The notes under the pieces were generated by a model. That model was not told the DNA's origin and did not search any database. It saw only the letters and a program-made list of their open reading frames with translations. A stretch of 12,798 nt of DNA from an uncultured bacterium. GTDB taxonomy: Bacteria > Pseudomonadota > Gammaproteobacteria > Burkholderiales > Burkholderiaceae_E. The translations under genes were made by a program, and so were the position numbers. The stretch spans positions 1 to 12,798 of the forward strand of contig CAIPGD010000311.1 in assembly GCA_903864485.1 (NCBI GenBank). Direction: 5' to 3'. Below, in pieces: positions 7,001 through 12,798 of the stretch. Position 1 is the first letter of the stretch. Each line of letters opens with the position of its first letter.

Positions 7001-9319
7001 TTGTTCTCCAGTTTTTTTGCCTGTTTGCGTCCCTCAAAATTCCGGCCGGTACTGTTTTCACTGGTCTTTTTGATCGCCTCGTGGTTCGGTGTTGCTGAGG
7101 CATTTGAACCCTTTGTTGTCCGTGACATTCGGGTAGAAGGGCTTCAACGAACGGAGCCAGGAACCGTGTTCGGGTATCTACCGGTCAAGGTTGGAGACAC
7201 GCTGACCGATGAGCGAGCCGCTGTGGCGGTCAAAGCGCTCTTCAATGCAGGTTTGTTTCGTGATGTTCGCCTTGAAGTCGACAATGGCGTTTTGGTGGTG
7301 ACGGTTGAGGAGCGTCCGACAATTGGTTCGGTTTCCATTACAGGTACCAAAGAATTCGAGCAGGAAGCGCTGAAGAAGACACTGCGTGAGGCCGGTCTCG
7401 GCGAGTCAAGGGTCTTCGACAGAGCCCTGTTGGACCGCGCAGAGCAAGAACTAAAACGCCAATACCTCACCCGCGGTTTTTACGGTGTTCGGGTGACCTC
7501 CACGGCTGCGCCACTTGAGCGCAATCGGGTTGCGGTGACCTTAACGGTCGATGAGGGTCAGACCGCGCGCATCGCACAGATCCGAATTATCGGCAACCGG
7601 GCGTTTAAGGACGGGGAACTTCGCGATCAGTTCAAGCTTTCCGAGCCCACCTGGTTTAGCTGGTATACCAAGAACGATCAATATTCCCGTGAGAAGCTCA
7701 CCGCCGATCTCGAGGCGCTGCGATCGTTTTATCTTGATCGTGGGTATCTTGAATTTTCTGTCGATTCAACACAGGTTTCGATTGACCCGGAGCGCCGCGG
7801 CGTATTTATCACGGTTGCGATCAATGAAGGCTTGTCTTATCGAATCAAAGGCTTCCGGTTCTCGGGCGACACAATGGGTCGCGAGGAGGACCTGCGCAAG
7901 CTTATCCGGCTGAAGAATGGTGAGGCCTACGTTGGAACTCGGATGACCGAGTCCACCAAGGCGATGACTGACCTTTTTGGCCAACTCGGTTATGCATTCG
8001 CTTCGGTGAATGCCGTCCCTCAGCCAGACCGGGAGCGGCGCGAAGTCGAATTTGAAATCATGGTCGATCCGGGTCGTCGGGCCTACGTTCGACGGATTGA
8101 GATTTCGGGCAATGCGCGGACTCGCGATGAAGTGATTCGACGCGAATTGCGACAATTCGAATCGAGTTGGTACGACGCAGACAGCCTGCGGCGCTCGCGC
8201 GAGCGAGTTGACCGCCTGGGCTACTTTAATTCGGTCGAGGTCGACACCCGTGGCGTGCCAGACTCGCCCGACCTGGTTGATCTCGAAGTTAAGGTTAAAG
8301 AGCGTCCGACCGGCAATTTAATGCTCGGGGCCGGTTTTTCGAGTACCGACAAGCTGATTCTGTCCGGTTCGATCAACCAACAGAACTTTCTCGGTACCGG
8401 CAAAGCGCTGGCGATTGACGCCAACACCAGTCGCCTCTCCCGGGCAATTGGAATTGGTTATGTCGATCCGTACATCACCCCAGACGGTATCAGCCGGGCC
8501 ATCAATGTTTCAACCCGATTGTTCAATGCGCAGGCGCTATCGCTTGGTGACTACCGACTCCGGACTTCGGCTGTCGGGGTGCGCTACGGGATTCCCTATA
8601 CCGATGTCGACCGGCTATTGGTCGGGGCATCTGTTGAGCAGAACGGCTACCTGCTCGGTCCGCTGGCCCCACTCCGATTGCTCGATACGGTTAATGCGGT
8701 AGGTGAGAATCCAACGGCTTTCCTCGGAACGATCGGATGGGTTCGCGATACGCGCGATAGTGGTTTGGCACCGAGTCGTGGCGAATTGCGCAGCGCGAGT
8801 ATTGAGGCAACCGTTCCAATTACTGACCTGCAGTACTTGCGGGCGACTTACCAGCATCAGATGTTCTTCCCAGTAACGAAGGATTACACCCTCGCACTGA
8901 ACGGAGATCTTGGGATCGGACGAGCCTTCAGTGGACATCTATATCCGCAGTTCAAGAATTTCTATGCGGGCGGAATCGGATCAATCCGCGGATTTACGCC
9001 GTCCAGCCTGGGTCGACGGTATCTCGATGGCGTTCCAAGTGGCGGCCAGGTTCGTATTGTTGGTAATGCCGAATTCCTGTTCCCGCTGCCGGGTTCTGGA
9101 GCAGACCGCACGCTCCGCACCTTTCTTTACCTAGACGTCGGTAACGTCTACAGCACCTTGGACGACGTTGATCTTTCAACCCTGCGGGCTTCAACCGGGG
9201 CAGGCTTATCGTGGTTGTCGCCGGTGGGGCCGATTAAGTTCAGTATTGGCACGCCAATCAGACGTGAGCCAACCGATCGTGTTCAACGATTCCAGTTTCA
9301 GGTTGGGACGGGGTTCTAA
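7001..9319 (+). CDS. bamA: Outer-membrane protein assembly factor BamA
   Basis: Central barrel of the BAM complex, which folds and inserts outer-membrane proteins. The protein has 772 residues (E. coli 810). A signal peptide of about 34 residues ends in GVAEA before FEPFVV. Five POTRA domains follow at roughly 35-105, 106-186, 187-277, 278-356 and 357-436, then a 16-strand barrel from about 437. The barrel has the NFLGTG and DPYITPDG segments and the loop-6 motif IRGF at 662-665 (VRGF in E. coli). It ends in phenylalanine (VGTGF), as outer-membrane proteins do. The start must be non-ATG: a stop lies in frame at 6989-6991 and the first in-frame ATG is near codon 291. TTG 7001 gives a full signal peptide, with a weak AGG at 6990-6992; TTG 7025 is the main alternative. 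Confidence 0.95.
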   Translation: MFSSFFACLRPSKFRPVLFSLVFLIASWFGVAEAFEPFVVRDIRVEGLQRTEPGTVFGYLPVKVGDTLTDERAAVAVKALFNAGLFRDVRLEVDNGVLVVTVEERPTIGSVSITGTKEFEQEALKKTLREAGLGESRVFDRALLDRAEQELKRQYLTRGFYGVRVTSTAAPLERNRVAVTLTVDEGQTARIAQIRIIGNRAFKDGELRDQFKLSEPTWFSWYTKNDQYSREKLTADLEALRSFYLDRGYLEFSVDSTQVSIDPERRGVFITVAINEGLSYRIKGFRFSGDTMGREEDLRKLIRLKNGEAYVGTRMTESTKAMTDLFGQLGYAFASVNAVPQPDRERREVEFEIMVDPGRRAYVRRIEISGNARTRDEVIRRELRQFESSWYDADSLRRSRERVDRLGYFNSVEVDTRGVPDSPDLVDLEVKVKERPTGNLMLGAGFSSTDKLILSGSINQQNFLGTGKALAIDANTSRLSRAIGIGYVDPYITPDGISRAINVSTRLFNAQALSLGDYRLRTSAVGVRYGIPYTDVDRLLVGASVEQNGYLLGPLAPLRLLDTVNAVGENPTAFLGTIGWVRDTRDSGLAPSRGELRSASIEATVPITDLQYLRATYQHQMFFPVTKDYTLALNGDLGIGRAFSGHLYPQFKNFYAGGIGSIRGFTPSSLGRRYLDGVPSGGQVRIVGNAEFLFPLPGSGADRTLRTFLYLDVGNVYSTLDDVDLSTLRASTGAGLSWLSPVGPIKFSIGTPIRREPTDRVQRFQFQVGTGF

Positions 9320-9398
9320 GTGCCACGGTGTGCGAGAATTCTGTCGACACTCAAAAACCCTTGCTCCCTCAATCCCCTTTGAGCTTCTCTGTACCCCC

Positions 9399-9977
9399 AT
9401 GAGCCTTCGATCACCCCGCGTATTGTTTTCTGTTGGTTCAACCATTGCGGGCCGTGTGCTGACGCATGCCGCGCAAGTCACGATTCCGATGCTCATCGGC
9501 GCGACACTGCCGCTGGCTGCTCAGGCCGAGGCCCAGGCGCAGGAGGTTCGAATCGGCATCGTAAATACCGAACGAATCCTGCGAGACTCCGCGCCTGCCA
9601 AAGCCGCCGAAATCAAGCTCAAGCAGGAGTTTGTAAAGCGCGACGAGGAATTGCAAAAACTTGCGGCGCGCCTCAAAGAGACCAACGATAAGCTGGAACG
9701 CGACTCTGCCGTTCTTGCTGAGGCCGATCGAACGAAGCGCCAACGTGAGGCTGCTGAACTCGATCGTGAACTCCAACGCCGCACTCGTGAGTTCCGGGAA
9801 GACGTCAACCAGCGCAAAAACGAAGAACTTTCCCAGGTTGTTGAACGGTCCCGGAAAGTTATCCGCCAAGTGGCCGAACAAGAAAAATATGATCTGGTCG
9901 TTGAAGATGCGATCTACTTCAATGCGCGAATCGACATCACAGACAAAGTCCTGCGCGCTTTAAACGGTTCGAAGTGA
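9399..9977 (+). CDS. skp: Periplasmic chaperone Skp/OmpH
   Basis: Trimeric periplasmic chaperone that holds unfolded outer-membrane proteins on the way to BamA. The precursor has 192 residues. A long signal peptide is inferred: Arg4 and Arg7 in the N-region, a hydrophobic core IPMLIGATLPLA at 29-40, and cleavage probably after AEAQA at residue 47. The mature part starts with the conserved RIGIVNTERIL (51-61). A charged, Lys/Glu/Arg-rich helical region at about 68-160 forms the tentacle coiled coil. It closes with YDLVVEDAIYFN and RIDITDKVLRAL, the form seen in betaproteobacteria. The frame is open upstream into bamA, but the ATG at 9399 is the first start giving a sensible signal peptide. There is no Shine-Dalgarno; C5 directly precedes the ATG. 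lpxD begins within a few bases of the stop. Confidence 0.93.
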   Translation: MSLRSPRVLFSVGSTIAGRVLTHAAQVTIPMLIGATLPLAAQAEAQAQEVRIGIVNTERILRDSAPAKAAEIKLKQEFVKRDEELQKLAARLKETNDKLERDSAVLAEADRTKRQREAAELDRELQRRTREFREDVNQRKNEELSQVVERSRKVIRQVAEQEKYDLVVEDAIYFNARIDITDKVLRALNGSK

Positions 9978-9980
9978 TTG

Positions 9981-11075
9981 GTGGGGTCTGACGAGGGCTA
10001 TACGCTCGGGGAACTCGTCGATCGCCTCGGGGGCGATTTAAGTCTACCTGCCAGTTCTTCGAAGAGGGTTTACCGTTTTACTGCCATTGAGATGGCGGGC
10101 CCACAGGATCTCTGCTTCGTTTCGTCGCCTCGCTATCGGTCAAAGCTGACTGACTGCAAAGCGGCTGCCGTCATCCTGCGTGCGGGCGATACGGCTCATG
10201 CACCGACCGATCTGACGACCATTGTGGTGGCAGACCCGTATGTTTGGTACGCCCGCGCTGCGATGCTGTTTTGTCCTCAGCCCAAGTCCGAAGGTGGTAT
10301 TCATCCGCAGGCGGTTGTAGCGCCCGACGCCGTGATCGCCGCGGGGGTCACGATTGAGGCGGGTGCTGTGATTGGCCCTAGGGCTCGACTCGGTCAAGGT
10401 GTTTGGATTGGTTCGGGCTGCGTGGTGGATGAGGATGTTGTGATCGGCGAGGAAAGCCGCCTCTATCCAAGGGTCACGATTTATCCCGGATGCCTGATCG
10501 GATCTCGCGTCATTATTCACGCGGGAGTGGTCATTGGATCCGATGGATTTGGGTTTGCCCGCGATGGCAATGTCTGGATTAAGATTCCGCAAACGGGTCG
10601 CGTTCGGATTGGTGATGACTGTGAAATCGGTGCAAACACCACGATTGACCGCGGAGCACTTGAGGACACCGTCATTGGTGCTGGATGCAAACTCGACAAC
10701 CAAATTCAAGTCGCGCACAACGTCCGAATCGGCGAGGGCTGCGCAATCGCTGCGTGCGTCGGCATTGCGGGCAGCGCAGTCATTGGCAACCACTGTCAGA
10801 TAGGCGGCGGTGCCGGCATCCTTGGGCACCTAGAGATTGCCGACCACACCATTATCTCCGCGATGTCGCTGGTAACCCGCTCCATTACAAAGCCCGGGTT
10901 CTACACCGGGGTCTTTCCACTGATGCCTAACCGGGACTGGGAATACGCCGCTGCCGGACTGCGCAGACAAGTCCGACTCCGCGCACAATCTCGATTGACC
11001 CTTGGCGCCAGCCCCAGCTCAGACTCTGGCCGCGGCGCTGATTCAGACCATGAAGCGACCCGCTATGAACGTTGA
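9981..11075 (+). CDS. lpxD: UDP-3-O-(3-hydroxyacyl)glucosamine N-acyltransferase
   Basis: Third step of lipid A synthesis: transfers a 3-hydroxyacyl chain from acyl-carrier protein to the 2-amino group of UDP-3-O-acyl-glucosamine, in the cytoplasm. The protein has 364 residues from GTG 9981 (E. coli 341). The N-terminal uridine-binding domain covers about 1-100. Hexapeptide repeats of a left-handed beta helix follow at about 106-290, then a C-terminal helical part. The catalytic His246 lies in IQVAHNVRIG. GSDGFGFA (186-193) and GANTTIDRGA (217-226) are conserved. No ATG is available near the start: TTG 9978 directly abuts the skp stop and GTG 9981 follows it. GTG is preferred because GAAG at 9971-9974 is then six bases away. 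The tail after about residue 342 is hydrophilic and longer than in E. coli. The end overlaps the preferred fabZ start. Confidence 0.95.
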   Translation: MGSDEGYTLGELVDRLGGDLSLPASSSKRVYRFTAIEMAGPQDLCFVSSPRYRSKLTDCKAAAVILRAGDTAHAPTDLTTIVVADPYVWYARAAMLFCPQPKSEGGIHPQAVVAPDAVIAAGVTIEAGAVIGPRARLGQGVWIGSGCVVDEDVVIGEESRLYPRVTIYPGCLIGSRVIIHAGVVIGSDGFGFARDGNVWIKIPQTGRVRIGDDCEIGANTTIDRGALEDTVIGAGCKLDNQIQVAHNVRIGEGCAIAACVGIAGSAVIGNHCQIGGGAGILGHLEIADHTIISAMSLVTRSITKPGFYTGVFPLMPNRDWEYAAAGLRRQVRLRAQSRLTLGASPSSDSGRGADSDHEATRYER

Positions 11076-11562
11076 TCCGACGGTCGATTTGACCCCAGCC
11101 GCCATCCCTGAGATTTCGTCGATGGACATTCGGGCCATCCTGGCCCATTTGCCCCATCGGTATCCGTTTTTGCTTGTCGATCGAGTCCTTGAGCTTGATC
11201 CGGGCAATCGAATCCTGGCGCTCAAGAATGTCACCATCAATGAGCCGCATTTCACTGGACATTTTCCGCATGTGCCGGTGATGCCGGGTGTTCTCATGAT
11301 CGAAGCGTTGGCCCAGGCCGCAGGGATTTTGTCGTTTCGAACCATGGGTAAGGTGAGCGACGCGTCGTCGGTCTATTATTTTGTTGGCATCGATGGGGCT
11401 CGATTCAAACGTCCGGTGGGTCCGGGAGATCAGTTGTTGCTTGAGGTGACGATTGAACGCAGATCCCGCGGAATCTGGAAGTATCGCGGGACCGCAACCG
11501 TTGACGGGCAAGTGGCGTGCGAGGCTGAACTGATGTGCACCTTGCGGCAGATTGATGCCTAA
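11065..11562 (+). CDS. fabZ: (3R)-hydroxyacyl-ACP dehydratase FabZ
   Basis: Dehydrates 3-hydroxyacyl-ACP to trans-2-enoyl-ACP in type II fatty acid synthesis, and so competes with LpxA and LpxD for hydroxyacyl-ACP. The hot-dog fold protein has 165 residues from ATG 11065 (E. coli 151). It shows LPHRYPFLLVDRV (29-41), KNVTINEP (54-61), the catalytic His66 in TGHFP, and Glu80 in MIEALAQAAG. FVGIDGARFKRPVGPGDQ spans 106-123. The start is uncertain. ATG 11065 has GAAG nine bases upstream and overlaps lpxD by 11 bases. ATG 11050 is further into lpxD. ATG 11122 (MDIRAIL, 146 residues) has GAGA eight bases upstream and fits the shortest family members. The TAA stop (11560-11562) falls inside the lpxA start region. 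Confidence 0.94.
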   Translation: MNVDPTVDLTPAAIPEISSMDIRAILAHLPHRYPFLLVDRVLELDPGNRILALKNVTINEPHFTGHFPHVPVMPGVLMIEALAQAAGILSFRTMGKVSDASSVYYFVGIDGARFKRPVGPGDQLLLEVTIERRSRGIWKYRGTATVDGQVACEAELMCTLRQIDA

Positions 11563-12364
11563 GATTCACCCCAGCGCCATTGTTGAACCCGGTGCGCAAC
11601 TGGGTGTGGGAGTCGAGGTTGGCGCTCACGCCATCATCGGCCCCGATGTCGTCATTGGATCAGGAACTGTGGTTGGCGCTCGCGCGCTTCTGGATGGTCG
11701 AACGACGATTGGGTCAGATAACCAAATTCATGCCAATGCAGTGATCGGCTCGATACCGCAGGACAAAAAATATGCGGGTGAGCCCACCGTCCTTGAAATT
11801 GGTGATCGCAACACGTTCCGCGAGTTTGTGACGGTGAACACCGGAACGATTCAGGACCAAGGTTGCACGCGCATTGGGAATGACAACTGGATCATGGCCT
11901 ACGTTCACGTCGCCCATGATTGTGTGATCGGTAACAACGTCACGCTTGCGAACTGCACGCAGCTTGGTGGCCACGTTGTTCTCGATGACTGGGTCACCCT
12001 CGGTGGATTTACCGGCGTACACCAGTTTTGCAGGATCGGCGCTCATGTGATGACAAGCGTTGGTACGACCGTTCTTCAGGACGTCCCCCCTTACCTAATG
12101 TGTGCGGGGCAGGGCGCCAAGCCGCATGGTCTCAATGTGGAGGGCTTACGCCGCCGAGGATTTGGTCCAGAGCAGATCGCGGCCCTCAAGCAGGTGTACC
12201 GGACGCTCTACCGAAGTGGTCTTGGACTAGACGAGGCGCGAGAGCAGCTTGAAGCGCGTCTGGTGGCATTGAGGTCTGACGCTCCGATTGGGTCGCCGTT
12301 CATTCGCGATCTGGATTGCATGGTCAGCTTCTTGGCTCAGGTAACCCGCAGCATCATTCGTTAG
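11555..12364 (+). CDS. lpxA: UDP-N-acetylglucosamine 3-O-acyltransferase
   Basis: First step of lipid A synthesis: reversibly moves a 3-hydroxyacyl chain from ACP to the 3-OH of UDP-GlcNAc; cytoplasmic trimer. The protein has 269 residues (E. coli 262). A left-handed beta helix of hexapeptide repeats covers about 1-185, and a helical C-terminal domain with LNVEGLRRRGF (193-203) follows. The catalytic His121 is in HVAHDC; Asn194 and Glu196 match the E. coli residues that contact the 3-hydroxyl. By eye alignment, the E. coli chain-length residue Gly173 is Val169 here, and His191 is Gly187, which suggests a different, perhaps shorter, acyl chain. ATG 11555 overlaps fabZ by eight bases; a TTG directly before it is a less likely start. 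lpxB starts 18 bases after the stop. Confidence 0.97.
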   Translation: MPKIHPSAIVEPGAQLGVGVEVGAHAIIGPDVVIGSGTVVGARALLDGRTTIGSDNQIHANAVIGSIPQDKKYAGEPTVLEIGDRNTFREFVTVNTGTIQDQGCTRIGNDNWIMAYVHVAHDCVIGNNVTLANCTQLGGHVVLDDWVTLGGFTGVHQFCRIGAHVMTSVGTTVLQDVPPYLMCAGQGAKPHGLNVEGLRRRGFGPEQIAALKQVYRTLYRSGLGLDEAREQLEARLVALRSDAPIGSPFIRDLDCMVSFLAQVTRSIIR

Positions 12365-12382
12365 TCTAAAGTCCCCCCGCTC

Positions 12383-12798
12383 ATGACCGATGCTCGTCCA
12401 CTGTCGCTCGGCATGGTTGTCGGCGAATCCTCAGGCGATCTGCTGGCCTCTGCGCTACTTCGGGGCCTCAGTAATCGGGTCGCACCACAAGTCCTGAAAT
12501 CGTGTGGAATCGGTGGGCCGCGCCTGGCGGAGCAGGGGTTTCAGTCCTGGTGGCCTGCCGAATCGCTCGCCGTTAATGGGTATCTTGAGGTCCTGCAGGC
12601 CTACCCACGCCTTTGGAGGATGCGTCGGGAACTCATCCGTCGAATGACCAGTGTGCATCCCGATGTGTTCCTTGGTGTGGATGCGCCCGACTTTAATCTT
12701 GGGGTTGAATCGGCTTTGCGTCGTGAAGGAATCCGGACAGTCCACTTCGTTTCGCCGTCGATCTGGGCCTGGCGCCGGGAGCGACTCGATCGGATTCG
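12383..12798 (+). CDS. lpxB: Lipid-A-disaccharide synthase, 5' part
   Basis: Glycosyltransferase that joins UDP-2,3-diacylglucosamine to lipid X, forming the beta-1,6 disaccharide of lipid A at the inner membrane. Only the first 138 codons are present; the frame is still open at the end of the window. The start MTDARPLSLGMVVGESSGD matches the family opening, with GESSGD at 14-19. Further family segments are GGPRLAEQG (44-52), the LAVNGYLEVL region (62-71), GVDAPDFN (98-105, with the conserved Asp100) and VSPSIWAWR (123-131). The ATG at 12383 has no Shine-Dalgarno; its 18-base leader contains a run of six C (12373-12378). Read-through from lpxA is likely. In related genomes the block continues past lpxB, but that lies outside this sequence. 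Confidence 0.96.
   Translation, partial: MTDARPLSLGMVVGESSGDLLASALLRGLSNRVAPQVLKSCGIGGPRLAEQGFQSWWPAESLAVNGYLEVLQAYPRLWRMRRELIRRMTSVHPDVFLGVDAPDFNLGVESALRREGIRTVHFVSPSIWAWRRERLDRI

Noticed and set aside
9368..9383. CTCAA/TTGAG hairpin in the bamA-skp gap
   Set aside because: The stem is only five pairs with no U run after it, so it is not a credible terminator or attenuator.
10140..10829. Long minus-strand open frame of 229 codons
   Set aside because: It lies wholly inside lpxD, opposite the hexapeptide repeats. The repeated codon pattern there keeps stops out of the antisense frame; the translation resembles nothing.

Overview
This window is one uninterrupted, single-strand block of core bacterial genes. 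In order it holds rpsB (3' end only), tsf, pyrH, frr, uppS, cdsA, dxr, rseP, bamA, skp, lpxD, fabZ, lpxA and lpxB (5' part only). All run on the + strand. This gene order is known from beta- and gammaproteobacteria. The proteins look betaproteobacterial, most likely Burkholderiales: PyrH carries the long invariant stretches and the GEDEGTLVHV C-terminus of that group, UppS has the ERRxGRTSEQ tail, Skp ends in a RIDITDKVL segment, and BamA ends in GTGF. Base composition is moderately GC-rich and looks even across the window. I see no island, insertion sequence, tRNA, CRISPR array or phage gene. The assignment to order is inference from remembered family sequences; no search was run.

Layout. 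Positions 1-2621 encode translation and nucleotide functions: ribosomal protein S2, elongation factor Ts, UMP kinase and ribosome recycling factor. Positions 2654-5600 make envelope precursors: undecaprenyl diphosphate synthase (UppS), CDP-diacylglycerol synthase (CdsA) and DXP reductoisomerase (Dxr, which feeds isoprenoid units to UppS). Positions 5600-9977 handle outer-membrane stress and assembly: the site-2 protease RseP, the barrel-assembly protein BamA and the periplasmic chaperone Skp. Positions 9981-12798 make lipid A and fatty acids: LpxD, FabZ, LpxA and LpxB. Together the block couples ribosome production to building peptidoglycan carrier lipid, phospholipid, outer-membrane proteins and lipid A.

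Spacing is tight. The longest gap between genes is 79 bases (bamA-skp). Several junctions overlap: cdsA/dxr by 4, dxr/rseP by 1, fabZ/lpxA by 8, and lpxD/fabZ by about 11 bases with the preferred start. No convincing intrinsic terminator or internal promoter was found, so long read-through transcripts with translational coupling are likely. No stretch over 300 bases lacks a gene.

I do not see a new biological system here; this is an ordinary, well-conserved chromosomal region. The points worth a second look are small: forced non-ATG starts for bamA and lpxD, pyrimidine-rich leaders without a Shine-Dalgarno at tsf, skp and lpxB, a C7 run opening an unusual UppS C-terminal extension, and LpxA substitutions at the positions that set acyl-chain length in E. 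coli.
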